From: Massariosphaeria phaeospora
Taxonomy: Eukaryota > Ascomycota > Dothideomycetes > Pleosporales
NCBI GenBank assembly: GCA_011032825.1
Contig: JAADJZ010000038.1
Coordinates: 248,001 to 312,000, forward strand
Reading direction: 5' to 3'
DNA length: 64,000 nucleotides
Below the pieces are notes generated by a model, which ran no database searches, had not been told where the DNA came from, and saw only the letters and a program-made list of their open reading frames with translations. A program made the translations under genes and the position numbers. Positions 22,146 through 34,210 of this stretch are shown in pieces (position 1 is the stretch's first letter; every line of letters starts with the position of its first letter).

Positions 22146-23116
22146 TTACGCCTCAGTCCCCGCGCGCTCCGTCAATCCCTCCCCAGGATTATACAAAAAC
22201 GGAACGTCCGTAGGTATTTCTTTGACCAGCTGCGCAGCAATCTCCCTAGACGCGTTGGTGAACAGAATCTCCGTTTGTGGCGGCGTCCAGCCGAGCTCGA
22301 CGGGTAAGCGTTGGTTGCCTGTTGCATCAGCCTGACGAACGATAGGAGGTTAAACCGAGCTTTACTTACGGAAAAAGTACTCAAAGAAGGCTCGGTCAGC
22401 GCCCTTCTCCTTTGTCGTAGCCGCCGGACCAAAGACGAGAAACATCGATGCCATCTCCAGCATGACGGGCGTCTGTTGGCTCGCCAAGATGCTAAACCGC
22501 GGGTTGATCTTGCTCATGTCCTTGAAATGGCGGGCTTTGGCAGCAGCAGCAGCGGGAATGGAGATGGTGTTTGCGTCGTGCGGGATGTAGCTCATGAAGT
22601 TGCTAAAAGTGGGTTCATGATACACAGATGATTGTTGGTCGAGTATCACGTCCTGCATCGAGGTGCTTCCGTCGTGTTCGATGAAGTTCTTGACGTGCAG
22701 CATGCCGAGATCGAAGGACTAGAATCAGATCAATCAGCATCCGTTCTGTATAAGATACCAACGCAGCTTACAGTCGCGTTGAACTCAGGCACAGCGCCGA
22801 GCGCCCCGCCAAAGAGCCGGTCCACACTCTCTCGATCGAAATTCAGAGCGTCGGTGACGCCTTTCAGGAAGATATCGCGCGTGATGGCGCGGCCGTTGTG
22901 CGGGAGGAAGCCGTGGTTTGCAAGCGTGTTGAGCATGGGGCATGGAGCGCGGTCATCGTCTGCGGACGGGGTGAGCCATGTAAAGTGTTGGGGCTTCAGT
23001 GTACTGTTGGGAGGGATGATTCTATCGCTAGTGTTCAGCACGTTTGAGTTGGTGTGTGGTAACGCGGAGGCTTGCTTCCACATAGCCGCGAGAACGAGAG
23101 TGGAGATGAAACGCAT
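22146..23116 (-). CDS. Secreted haem-thiolate peroxidase (chloroperoxidase/peroxygenase family)
   Basis: Exons 23116-22772, 22718-22370 and 22318-22146 give 288 aa. A signal peptide is seen (MRFISTLVLAAMWKQASA). The proximal haem-ligand motif is PCP at 58-60 (APCPMLNTLANHG, Cys59 thiolate). The acid-base motif is E-H-D at 129-131 (NFIEHDGS), which is complete only after splicing intron 1. The PCP plus EHD pattern is that of chloroperoxidase and short unspecific peroxygenases (long UPOs have EGD). Such enzymes insert oxygen from H2O2 into aromatic or aliphatic substrates outside the cell. Exon 3 (NQRLPVELGWTPPQTEI...) completes the usual C-terminus. The intron borders near 22318-22370 could be off by a base. 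The gene sits between repeat ends together with the RTA1-family gene. Confidence 0.88.
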
Positions 23117-24101
23117 GGCGCTGGTATTGAGGATGGGTGGGATGGGTAGGGAAGGTTGAAGGTGACGCTGGAAAGGTTACCAGAGTCTTTATACCTTGGA
23201 TGAGGTATTTTCAACCTCCCTGCTTGAGTGGATACGTCAGTGAATAGCGCCTTGAAACATTGGACTTTGGCAACAGCCTGTCGGTCATGTCGTATCCCGT
23301 TGGCGCAGGCGTGCAAGCCGACGACGTTCCGGACCTAATGTCCGCAGTACATGACAGGAATGAGGAGGTGCTTACGACGCATTGCTTGATCTGCAACTTG
23401 ACAGTCCGCTCCCTTTTGCAAGGTAGGGCTATGGCTATAGCGCGACGTAAAATCCTACACACCTTAAACGATGTAAACGACATAAACGAACGAACGATAT
23501 AAACGACGGTGTCTGGTAGCTAAGGTCGGAATCCATACCTTTACTCTCCGATTTTGGCAGATATTATCTCCAAAACAGAGCTTGGTATAGGGCCGGCGTA
23601 GCATTTTTAATTAAGTTATCCTTAAGTTTGTAGAATCCTATATCATAGCAAAGTGAGCTTTAGACTCAAATGTGTATTCAACAGCACTAATGAAGAACGA
23701 TTAATGGGTAGTCAACATAGTCAGCAATGACTGAACGACTCAAATTGATCAAATAAATAATAGCTTCAGAGATGCTGCGTGTACTCCGGCACACACAAGC
23801 GATCCACAACTGCACAAAGCACGTTTAGCATTGAACGTGGTTTTTTTCCAGCTTTGCTCTTGCCTTAAATGATAGATAATGTGAATTGTAGTTGGTGATT
23901 GGCCTCAACGAATAGAGACATGTTTCGAACTAGCGATTATCAGCACATATAGCCTTCTACTTCCCTCTACTATGCTTGACTACTAGGTTATTGTATACCT
24001 CGCGATCCGACGAATGCCTCTATGTCAGATGGTAGAGATGATTGATACGGTAGGAGTTAACTGGTACAGATATGATTCAATGGCTCCGCCCTATTTCTAC
24101 T
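23117..24101. other. Intergenic AT-rich region with an inverted repeat end
   Basis: This gap runs from the peroxidase start to the 3' end of the Zn2Cys6 gene. It includes the repeat end at 23462-23535 and an AT-rich stretch (23,580-24,000) with no gene. Confidence 0.4.
23462..23535 (-). repeat. Inverted copy of the dispersed repeat end
   Basis: On the minus strand this reads GGATTCCGACCTTAGCTACC, then GTCGTTTATATCGTTCGTTCG and further CGTTTA repeats ending near 23462. It is the same order of motifs as at 19445-19580 but in the opposite orientation. Outside both copies a similar AGAGTAA string occurs, so the homology extends slightly further out. Confidence 0.45.
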
Positions 24102-25303
24102 TCATCCCTGCCTCGATCTCACGATATCTGCCAGTTCGTCGGCCCCTGCCCGTATCCGACGCTCGTGGTAGACCCAATCAATTTCCTTGTTTACCTCCTG
24201 ACTCAAGATGTCGCTACAAGCTTGCAAGATGCGCCGCGACCATCCCGACATCCACCAACATTCATGCTCCGAAGCCGGGATGAGCAGTGCGCTGTAAGCC
24301 AAGACCAGAACGGCGTCGGGATGACGATCGCGCAGACGAGTCCAGTAGTCATCTTCGACTGAAGCCATCCAGGCAGCAGACAGTCGATTGTAGTCAAATC
24401 CGGTTATATACCGATCCAGAAATGTCTGCAACTGCCGCGCTGCGTTTTTGTCCGATCGATGGCCTACTTGGTCGCGTAGCGACTGTAATGTTTGGCGCAC
24501 AGGGTAATTTTGGTTTTCGGGAATGGGTGCTGGTAGCGGCGGGTTCAAGAAGACGTGCATGGGACTTTCCATGATGACTCCTCGATAGAGGCGAAAGACC
24601 GTGCGAGAGCCGCGGATTACATCTACCGTACTGAGAATGTCGTCGAGAGACAGGTGCTCGGGCGCTATTCCCGGAAAAGAGTAAACCCAGACGCAAAGGA
24701 GGATAGAGTACGCAACAATAACTTCTGCTGTCTCGGATGAGGCAAAGGCGACCATTTCCTGGAAGATTGGGAGGCTGAGACCATGATGATAGAGGGCACG
24801 ACTCCGATAGAGGTCGCGGTGGGCTGGTTCTTTCCAGGCGCAGTGAATAGCGGTCACCGCGAGGAAGCCATGCACCAAGATAACGTTGGAGGCGGCGAGA
24901 GCAGGTATGTCATGTTGCCAGACGTGAATTTGCCGCGCTCCTTTAAAGAGATGCTTGCAAGTGTCAGTAACGTAGTGATGCATTAAGGTCATGTCGAGCA
25001 GATCAAAAGACGACTGTGGTGCGGAGGAATCCCGAGCAGCCGATGATGAAGGGGTTCCAGAGGCGTTCGAAGTTGAGAACGGCGATTCCGGATTCGATTC
25101 CGGATTCGATTCCATGCTTGGATAATGGCACTCGGAGCGAGTTCTCACGCATCTTCCGCAGACCGGTTCGTCTTCGTCGCACTTTGGCGGGCGAGTTAAT
25201 TTATACGGCGAGAACGAGCATTACGTTTGGAGCGTACCTTAACCCTTCGCTTCCTGCATTCGGTACACCCAAAACGAGACTTTCGGTGGAATCGGCGTGG
25301 CAT
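24102..25303 (-). CDS. Zn2Cys6 fungal-type transcription factor
   Basis: Exons 25303-25238 and 25181-24102 (56-bp intron) give 381 aa. The spliced N-terminus is MPRRFHRKSRFG followed by a zinc cluster with C-x2-C-x6-C-x6-C-x2-C-x6-C spacing (CTECRKRRVK|CDEDEPVCGR, then CVRTRSEC). The intron falls just before the third Cys, so the long exon alone looks like a protein lacking its DNA-binding domain. The linker is Ser/Pro-rich with a duplicated NPES unit. The rest (about 80-381) is an all-helical fungal activator-type domain: DLLDMTLMHHYVTDTCKHLF, AVTAIHCAW, RDLYRSRALYHHGLSLPIFQ and ECWWMSGWSRRIL. It resembles regulators of the sterol-uptake/DUF3468 class. Its targets are unknown. Its location suggests no cluster partner except possibly the peroxidase or RTA1-family gene. 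Confidence 0.85.
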
Positions 25304-28147
25304 CGCGTTCTTGTGTAGATCCCAGGCAAATTAACGTTGGATCAAGAGGAACAGCGGCGATGTCAGTAACTAGACAAATTCATCGGTGTGCTCGAATGAA
25401 AAGTATGAAGGAAACATCGCCTCGAGGTTGACTAGAGCAATGCCCATCAACAGTCTGTGGCTCCGACCTGCGGTCAATGTTGACGACGCGTCCAGGGCCA
25501 ACTACGAGGCTTAGCCTTTGTAGCACTCCCCAGTAAAAGAGATGGCCTAAGATTCGTAGGATGACTCAGCTATTTTGGGCCATTTCCTTTGCCGGATGGG
25601 GGTGGGGAGTGCTAGCCTCAACAGTAAGGGATAGATAAGTTGTGAGGATGTTTGAAATGCTTGGCATTAGTGGGCTATAGCGTCACGTGCGGACTCCGAC
25701 ATCTTAGCTAAGCCCCCCGTCGATCTGCCAAGACGAGTTATCGATATTGGCGAGGCTGATTTTAGGAAGGCAAGAGTAGACGCGCTGAGTAGAAGGCAGT
25801 GAGGTAGGCTTAGCGCATGCATAAACCTAGGTATGCGTAAGCGGTGAGAAAAGGTAGAAGCTTGACTTGACCTAGCTGTTCGCACCAAAGAGCCTTCTGG
25901 GGTAAAAAGTAACTTGAGAGGAACAACAATAGGCGAGCATGTACCATTAAGTGCTGCGAGGGTATAGGGAAGCTGACGTGATACACTGATCGGTTTGTGC
26001 TGGTCGTACCAGGTTGCTGGAGTTCCGATTCCGCTGGCACGCACACTGCCACACACCCAAACGAGATAACAATATAGGCCAGTGAAGCGGCGCATTCCTC
26101 TGGATCTCCTACTTGAATCACCGTGCATGTTGACAGCAAGTGGGTGCGCGATTCCATCATCGTAAATAATCGCCGTCGAGGTGGCAGGGCAAATCCTATC
26201 GTGGCGCACGCTGATGCTTCAACATCAAATCGCTTCCTGCAGCCATTTTCACGTGTTCTGGAAGCAAACATTCGAATGATTGGGAGTCATCACGATGGCG
26301 CCAGTATTGGTTCCTGGCTAAAATCTGCCGTGGCCGAAGGGGTGGGCTGCCAGCAGTCTACGGGGTCGGCATCTGAGCGTTGAGAGGTCCCCGATCAATG
26401 TGTTGCACGGTGGATCTGGCGCGTTTCAAGCCTACAGTCCACAGCCCGGGTAGCCAACGGTCTCACAGTTGTTGAGCGACTTTGAGATGGTTGATGGCTC
26501 TAGGGATACCATACAACAGTCCGAGCCGGCATGTCGGAGGATCGCAACGGTGAGGTATAATCCCGGGTGACATGGCCTAGGATGTACTTCTCTCCGACTA
26601 ACGTTCGGTGAGTAGAGTTGGAGATGCATATGTTCGCGCGCCAATTCTTGACTGTGGCTATGTCCATGTATGTGGGTGCCAGCGTCGGAGGATCATTGGG
26701 ACATGCGTTCATGGTCCGTGGAAGCTCCGCTCAAGCTCCGCTCAACATCGATGCGCTCGCCATCTACTCCGAAGCTGAAGGAGATAGCTTCTCGCGGCCG
26801 AGTAGTCCGGCAGTATGGACACGGAAATGCAAATGTAACTTTAACGGGATTGAGATAATGCCAAGCAGTAGATGCGCAGATCGCTGTCTCCAACACAACT
26901 GTTCCTTTGAGCACATTTGAGTTCTGAGGCCACCGCCTAGAGATGCTCCATGGTGCGAGTACTTGCCTAAAGAAGCCAAAGGATAATTGGCGTTCAGCTG
27001 TGAAATGCGGCAAGAGGGAGATTGGAAGCAGTAATTGGGCGAATGGCGGTGGACGTCGCAAGCTCTTCCTCTTAAGATGGGGGTTTGTCCAGCACAGCCT
27101 CCTCGGTGGTGGCCCACAACCCACAGACACGACGGACGGTCGGTGTCGGGGCCATCTGGTATGCCGACTAGCAGGAATAATCATTGGGCCGGCGCATTTC
27201 GCGCGTGTAAGTAGGTGGTAATCCTGGCTGCTTCCCGAGCGGAGCACCAAGAAGCCCGAGAGGTCTTGGAGCGGCTGCGGTGATGCTGCCAACGTTCAGC
27301 CGTCAACGCTGCCATCGCGTGGGCTGGCGGTCGAGGGTTATATCCATCCGGTTGGGCAGGAGGCGGTGACATGTGTCAGTATGGCGCGCGCTGGAGCACG
27401 ACGGAGATGCACTGCGACACTGGGGCGTGGAGCATGAATGACGGAGCCAAACGTGCAGTGTGTTGTGTCCTGGCGTCGGTGCGTGTCGGACGTTGCTGGC
27501 GGCATCCCAGCGAGAGGGCGCGCTGGGGGAGGGTCGGCGTGGAAAAGCGGAGAACGGGGTGCCACGGCCGACCGTCTGGGCAACCAAGTGGGCGTTGGGC
27601 ACTTGAGCGGCCCCCATGTATTTTGGGAGCTTGGAGATGCGCGATGAACGGTGCGGAGCGGTGCTGGGTGGCTCCTGATTGCCTGCGACGTCTGCACCGC
27701 CTCGCTGAAACCGCCCCCTGGCCGGCCGGCTTCAGGAATCAGCAAAAGGCTCCTGCGCCCCCCCCCGGCCGTCGCGCTCCATCTGCTCTTCATTCATCTC
27801 TTCGACGCATCGCTCGACATCTCTCGAATTGCTCACCAAACACTCATCACACCCCGCGAACACACACACTATACCTACATACCTACCAGGACACGGCCGA
27901 GCGACCCAAGAGGTGAGCACAAGCAGGCCCGGCTCAGCCACGGCGGCGGCGGCGGCGGCGGCGGCGGATGCCCCCGGGAAAGGTTGACCGAGCTGACGAC
28001 GACTTTTAGGCGCCTAACCCGTCTTGACCCCCCGAGCAGCGCGCACCCGCACCACCGCCCTCTCGCAAACAAACCTCATATCGACGCCTGAGGAGCCCTT
28101 CTTTTGCCCGCAATCCTCCCCAGTCCTCCCACAGACCCTCTCTCCCC
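25304..28147. other. 2.8-kb gene-poor region
   Basis: I find no supportable gene here. Open frames up to ~200 codons occur (for example 26693-27292 on the minus strand) but lack motifs and have atypical composition. The region holds a repeat segment (25477-25721). Its right third (about 27,700-28,147) is the long promoter/5' UTR of the bZIP gene, with CT-rich tracts and a (GGC)n run near 27,940-27,966. A possible 5' UTR intron runs from about 27,914 (GTGAGC) to 28,009 (TTTTAG). Confidence 0.45.
25477..25721 (+). repeat. Third copy of the dispersed repeat end, with an internal small inverted repeat
   Basis: It starts TGTTGACGACGCGTCCAGG and ends GGACTCCGACATCTTAGCTAAGCCCCCC (25694-25720), the two blocks seen in the same order at 19409-19471. 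Here they are about 200 bp apart instead of about 20. The extra segment is bounded by TAGCACTCCCCAG (25526-25538) and GGGGAGTGCTA (25610-25621), which are inverted with respect to each other. This is consistent with a small element inserted into the repeat. Confidence 0.4.
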
Positions 28148-29975
28148 ATGGCTACGGCAATACAGTCTGCGATGACCATGCCGCCGTCGTTCACCAACCA
28201 GTGCATCGACCCGGCCGACCCCGAGGCCTTCTTCGACTTCAGCCAACTACCCTCGCCCACGCCTTCGAGCGCATCGCGGCTGCCCTCAAGTGCGGCGTCG
28301 GCCATCACCAGCCCCGCCACCACCACCCTCGATGCCGACGATCTCCAGACTCCAGCGAAGCCCAGCCACGAGTATGAGCGCTTCAAACAGCAGACGGGCC
28401 TGCCATCGGGCTCCATCGCCGGTCTCACCCAGTCCTACAACAGCGGCTACCAGATGTTCTCCTCGAGCGGTCTGGACGAGATGAGCCTCATGGGCGACTC
28501 GACAATGATGGATGCTGCGTGGAGCAGCGGCTTCGGCGCCGCATCCGATGTAAGCATGAACATGGATCTGTCCCTGTCGCAGCCCTCCTACTTCTCCTTC
28601 TCCAACGAGGCGTCGCAGTCAGACGACTACGTGGATCCTAGCGCCATCACACAAGAGGAGGTGCCCAATGTTCGCGTCTATCCTGGCATGCACCAGAAGG
28701 CTGCCATGGCAAAGGCGGCCCAAGCACAGGCTCAACAGCAAAGACAGCAACAAACGGCTCAGCAGCATAAGCAGCAACAGACCCGTCTGCAGCCAAGTAG
28801 AAGGACCGCTTCCAGTCAGCCCACCGACGCACGCACCGAGGAGATGATCACCCGTGTCGTCAACCAAATCCGACAGAATAGCCAGAACGGCGGGTCGGGG
28901 TCTCAAGATGAGCAGAACGTGCTGCCCCATGTTGTCAGATCAAGGAAGGACGAGGAGGACATGGATGAGGACGAGCGCCTTCTCGCTTCAGAGGAAGGCA
29001 AGAAGCTGACCTCCAAGGAGCGCCGCCAGTTACGCAACAAGGTTTCGGCCCGCGCCTTCCGTTCCAGGAGAAAGGGTGAGTGAGCCGACCATTTCTCTGT
29101 GAATCTCGCTAACCTATACAGAATATATCGGTCAATTGGAGGGTGAAGTTGCCGTGAAAGTCAACGAGGCCAACGAGCTTCGGTCCCAGAACCGTGCTCT
29201 GATGGAAGAGAATGCCCGCTCAAGGGCCTTCATTGAGCGCCTCCTGCGTCACCAGGCCTTTACCCCCTTTCTCGAGGACCTTTCGCGTGAAGAGACTCTC
29301 GAGACGAAGCCAGTCATGACATCCATGTCATCAGCATCGACCCCGACCCCTGCCTCAGTTCGCAAGGACATCAACCCTTTCCAGAACCAGCAGTTTGGAG
29401 GCATGTCCCAGTCTGCGAACCCGCAAATCGGTATGACCCTTGTGCCCGAGACGCAATTGGACATGTCGATGCTCAACCTAAACAACCACTGGGGCATGAA
29501 CGGCATGAACTCTTTCGGCTACCAACAGCCACAGGTTTTTGCAGTGCTCGAACTCCCCGAGGGACCCTCGACCCCCATCGACACTGAGGCTCTGTCTGGC
29601 AAGGGGCATAGCGCTTTCTTTAGCGAGGAATCGTCGTCCGTAGATGAAGTGAAGCCCGACTTCCCCATCATTGAGCGTCCTGTAAAGGTTGAGACTGCTA
29701 CTCCTGTCGTCGAAGAAGAGGACGATGACGACGAGTTTGACCTCTACCGCCCATCACCTGCTTCTTCGAGTACTGCTGCCATCACTACCTCTCTTGAGAA
29801 TCACGAGTCGCTTTTCGGTGACGCCAACCCAGAAAAGGTCTTCGCCCACTTCGAGCTCTTCATCTCAGACGAGGCGGAGAGCCAACGTTTGATGGAGAGC
29901 TTCGAGAAGATGTGCACCGCCATGGAGCCAGCCTACCAAAGAATAGCTTCTTTGACATCGCATCTTGACTCATGA
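28148..29975 (+). CDS. bZIP transcription factor
   Basis: Exons 28148-29075 and 29122-29975 give 593 aa. The N-terminal ~200 residues are Ser/Pro/Met-rich and probably an activation domain. A Gln-rich stretch follows (about 195-220, AQAQAQQQRQQQTAQQ). The basic region KERRQLRNKVSARAFRSRRK ends at the splice junction and runs on into the zipper EYIGQLEGEVAVKVNEANEL, then RSQNRALMEEN. The N-x2-S-A-R-A-F-R pattern is a CREB/ATF-like basic region. The C-terminal part is acidic (VVEEEDDDDEFDLY) and ends in a helical segment. It is widely conserved in Pezizomycotina, but I do not assign a name. The gene has an unusually long CT-rich 5' region, suggesting post-transcriptional control. Confidence 0.88.
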
Positions 29976-30482
29976 CCCGGCTACGAATCTCCCACGCACA
30001 CTGCCAGACGCCTCACGGCTCGCCGACCCAGGCTCCTAGCCTAGTGCGGCTATGGATTTCCTTTGAGCCCGCAGTTTCTCGTGTATCGAAGAACAAGGCG
30101 CTTCACTACTAAGGCTGGAATTGCCTCTCTGCTATAAAGCAACTGTTCAGATTGAACGTATGACTTCACGACTTTCATTTGTTACGCGGCTGGCCACAGA
30201 GGCTTCAGCTATATAGGCTAGGGCGTTGGAATTTTCTTGTATATTGGAGACTGTAAGCCAAGGTTTCAGTAAGGGACTACAATCTAGTTAGCGACGCCTA
30301 TCGAGGCGGTATGTAGTAGATGCGAAGAAGACTTCAATTTTCTTGCATTTTCTTGCCAACTTCCTGATGGTGATTTCTGAAAGCCCCGCACCTTAGTACC
30401 AATTCGGCTTAGCTCAAAACTACTACACTGACGTTCCGTACTACTCACTACATCATCCCAAGTTTAAGTTAACCCCAACAAC
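29976..30482. other. Intergenic region
   Basis: This 507-bp gap contains the 3' UTR of the bZIP gene and the promoter of the amidase gene. No gene, RNA or repeat is recognised. Confidence 0.35.
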
Positions 30483-32572
30483 ATGTCTCCAGAGCCCGCA
30501 GAATGGAAAGCAATTGCGCAGCAGAAGAAAGATGAGCAGTGGTCTCGAATACCTCCAGAATGGCGCTTGAAAAATCTCCCGCCCAAAGACGTAACCAACT
30601 ACCTCGACATACCGCGCACATGTGGCTTGTTGAGCGCGGAAGAGCTCCAAATTACTGAAAACTACGATGCCACGGCTCTGGCTGAAGGTATCAAGAAGAG
30701 ACGGCTGAAAAGTGTAGATGTTGTCCGCGCGTTCTGCAAAGTGCGTCCTTCGTTAACATAAACCTCATGATTCCAACGACAATATCAATCACACCTCCAC
30801 TAACTCATCCGCCCCCCCAGCGTGCAGCCATCGCCCACCAGCTCACCACCTGCCTCACCGAAATCTTCTTCACCGACGCCCTCGCCCGAGCTGCAGAACT
30901 CGACGCCCATCTCGCATCTGGGAAACCGCCGCTAGGCCCGCTGCATGGTGTTCCAGTGTCCCTGAAGGACTCGTTCAAGATTAAGGGGTATGATGCGTCG
31001 ATTGGGATGACGGCGCTGGCTTTCCGGCCGGCGCAGCAGAACTCTACGTTGGTTGATGTGTTGCTGGGGGCTGGCGCGGTGCTGTATGTGAAGACGAATG
31101 TGCCGCAGACGTTGGCGGCGCTGGATTCGCATAATTGGGTTTTTGGGCGGACTTGTGAGTTTGAGATCGCTTTTTGACGTGATCAGAAGGCTCTATGTTC
31201 GATATGGAAAGTCGCAGGTACTCCAGCCATTCTCAAGAGCTTCCGATGTCCTACGGCCCTCTATCTGTCTACACCTCCCCAATCCTCCTATCGTCAATCT
31301 ACTAACCCCACCCCGCCCAGTGAATCCCCACAACACGCTCTCCACAGCCGGGGGAAGCTCCGGCGGCGAAGGCGCGCTCCTCGCCCTCCGCGGCTCCATC
31401 CTCGGCATCGGCACCGACGTCGGCGGCTCCATCCGCATCCCCGCCATGTGCAACGGCCTCTACGGGCTCAAACCGAGCTGTGAACGCATCCCCTACTCAG
31501 GCCAAGAGAGCGGCACACTCCCCGGTCAAGACAGACTCGGGTTGAAAGCCAGCGCAGGCCCCCTCGCGCACTCGATGCGCGACATCGAACTCTTCTTCCG
31601 CGCGGTTGCGGGACAGCGGCCGTGGGAGCTGGATGCAGATGTTGTGCCGGGGCCGTGGGAAACGCTCGCCGCTGCACCACCAAGGACGAAGTTGAGGATA
31701 GGCGTTGTACGGCGCGACGATGTGGCGGATCCGCTCCCGCCGATCGCGCGGCTACTGGGCGAAGTCGCGACGGCCCTTCACCAAGCTGCAGACATCGAAG
31801 TCGTAGACCTGGACATCGCGCCCCTGCTCTCCCAGTGCGCAACCCTCGCCAACGCGCTCTTCAGCCCCGACGGCAACACGCACATCCTATCCCTCCTAGC
31901 CTCCACTTCCGAGCCCCTCTCCCCCTGGCTCTCCTCTCGGCTGGGTCAGAAACCGGAACTCTCGCTCGCTGCGCTGCGCGACCTGCACGCCCGACGCGAG
32001 GCACTGCAGATGCAGTTCCTGGACGTCTGGAAGGGGGCGGCCGGGCTCGCAGGAGGGCAGGGAATCGATGCGTTGATTTGCCCCGTTGCTGCGCACCCTG
32101 TGCCGCTGATCGATTGCTGGAATGGTGTGAGCTATACGAGTGCGTTTGTGGTGCTGGATTGTGCGGCGGGCACGCTGCCGGTGCGGGTGTTCGGCGAGGC
32201 GGAAATGCGTGGCGAGGGAGAAGCGTGTGAACCGCTTGGGAGTTGGGATAAGGCGAATAGGAAGCTTTGTATGTTTATCTGCACTTTTCTTACCTACCCA
32301 TCTAGTTGTGTTTGTGACAGAGTTGGGAGGGAAGGAAAGTGGGCAGCTGAACTGAACCGAACCTACACTGACGACTGTAACTAACTTTTCAACACTTAGG
32401 GACGCACACGCCCCGCTCCGCATACCTCAACACGCCTCTCTGCATCCAGGTCGTTGCGCCGAAGCTGCAAGAGCGCAGACTGTGCGATGTCATGCAGCGA
32501 ATTGACGACGCGGTCAAGGCGGCGGGACTGGGGGGACAAGCGGGAGCTGGGGTTGCGGCGGCGAAATTGTAG
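30483..32572 (+). CDS. Amidase (amidase-signature family, acetamidase-like)
   Basis: Exons 30483-30740, 30821-31154, 31321-32268 and 32400-32572 give 570 aa, the usual length for fungal general amidases/acetamidases. The Ser-cisSer-Lys triad is visible: Lys in PVSLKDSFKIKG, cis-Ser in TAGGSSGGEGALLAL and the nucleophile Ser in GTDVGGSIRIPA. The exon 2/3 join restores FGRTLNPHNTLSTAGGSSGG and the exon 3/4 join gives KANRKLWTHTPRSAYLNTPL, both typical. It hydrolyses small amides to acid plus ammonia in the cytosol. In Aspergillus the homologue amdS supports growth on acetamide. The substrate here is not predictable. It starts MSPEPAEWKAIAQQKKDEQW, a typical N-terminus of the group. Confidence 0.92.
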
Positions 32573-32593
32573 CGTTGAGATAGGGATGGGATC

Positions 32594-33095
32594 TAGGTGA
32601 GGTGGAGTGAGGTAAGATGAGTGTTACCGTAGGGATGTGGTTGGGTGGATGTGCTTGGGGAGATGTAGGTGGAGGTGGATGGAGATGGATATGGAGATGG
32701 AGATGGAGTAGCTCAGGAAGGGATGTGCAGGGTCTCTTGCGAGACCAGATCTCCAGACCTAAGGCTAAACACGCTACGTAGTAACTCTGTAACGAAATCT
32801 CTATCTACTTAGATTTTATACTATGTTTTGTGATATCAAGTAAATACTGTAAATAGCATTGTAGCTTTGTATTGTTGTATTACTGCGTTAGATGATCCTT
32901 TTAGAGGCGCGCGGATTTATCGCATTGGTTCTGGAGATGCTGGTTCTGGGGGAGATGGGGAGAGAGGGGAGGTGGAGTGAAGTGAGGGGGGGTGAGGTAA
33001 GCGCTACGGGAGGGGATGTGGTTGGGTTGGTGTAGTTGGAGATGTTGATATGGATGAAGATAGAGATGGAGATAGCTAGGGGCTATAGAGGAAAG
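32594..33095. repeat. Pair of diverged ~120-bp direct repeats flanking a dispersed repeat
   Basis: Segment 32594-32712 (AGGTGGAGTGAGGTAAG ... GGGATGTGGTTGGGTGG ... GAGATGGAG) recurs at 32968-33095 with substitutions and small indels. Between them lies the 32760-32952 segment, which has a second copy at 54122-54313. The order repeat-unique-repeat could be a remnant LTR-like structure or a duplication made by insertion. Confidence 0.45.
32760..32952 (+). repeat. Dispersed repeat, copy 1 (partner at 54122-54313)
   Basis: It shares with 54122-54313 an ordered set of blocks: CTAAACACG, TTAGATTTT, TGTTTTGTxxTATCAAGT, TTGTAGCTTTGTA, TATTxCTxCGT, ATGATC, GAGGCG and TTCxxGAGATxCTG. The intervening bases differ by many substitutions. 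It is non-coding, and the parent element is not identified. Confidence 0.5.
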
Positions 33096-34210
33096 AAGGA
33101 ATGTATAGAGTGTAAATGGTAGATACTAGGTACCTAGATAGGTCTATATTGTCGACGAGGGTAGGCTGCCCTCGTAGACAGACAGTGCTACTAAAATAAG
33201 TCGCACTTCTGTATATACGAGGTTGTACAGCGAGAAGGAAAAAGGTGGATTGGATAGAATGGGAGAGTTGATGAAAATGTACATACTTACGTCCTTAGAA
33301 TAAATCGCACAGTATCAGTAATAATTATGTATCTCCCATTTTCTCTCTGTCTCTATCTACCCAACCTAACTAAACAGCCAACCTAGCCCAGCCCAGCCCA
33401 TGCCATCTCACGCCATCCCCTACACGCCATCCCGCCGGCAACAGTTATTCACCAACTATCACTGTAGAAGCGCAGTGAGTGCTCAGTGCACCAAGTCACG
33501 ACACCTGAATCGGAACCCCGGCCCGTAAGCAATCTAAACCTTCATATACGTAGGAAGCGCACGTGCTAACAACGAGAACCTTACCTGCATGACGACACCT
33601 AGTCTAGAGCCGCGCTGCGCTGCGCTGCATACGCTGCATGCGCTGCACGATGTGATGCGATGCGATGCGGAGGTCCTTAGACTACCCCGTGGGGTAAAAG
33701 ACGTTACACCCGGACGGCCAGGTCAGCTGTGAAGAAGTCAGCATCTATCTCTCTGTTATGTCAAGCACAAACAAAGATGCAAGATTAACTAGATTCGATC
33801 GAATTGCGTGTTTCAATTCCTCTTCCATAGTCATCTTCTTTCCGTTCCCTTGCTCTCACATTTTGAATAATCTAATCCATCCATCGTCACGCAAGTAAGT
33901 CGAGGCTGGCTGCCCAACCTTGGTAAATCGATCCATTTCTCGCACGTGGCCTAGCCACGAACCATCCCTGTAGATATACTAACCCTCCCGGCAATATACC
34001 GAATATTAAACGGCCACTCGCGCCCTCGCTCGCATATTAACCGCAGGAGCCGTTGCTGCTAGTTTCCAGACTTTCCAGACTTTCCAGGCTTTTCGCTTCG
34101 TTCGATAGAGTACCTACGTATATTCGGTTCGAAGCCGAGCGTGTCGGGTGACGCTGGAAAATGGGCGTGTGCCCGAATTTGGGGAACACTGGAGAAGAAT
34201 TGGGCTGGAA

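Noticed and set aside
26693..27292. 199-codon minus-strand frame
   Set aside because: Open by composition only. The residue mix is unlike neighbouring genes and no motif or partner exon was found.
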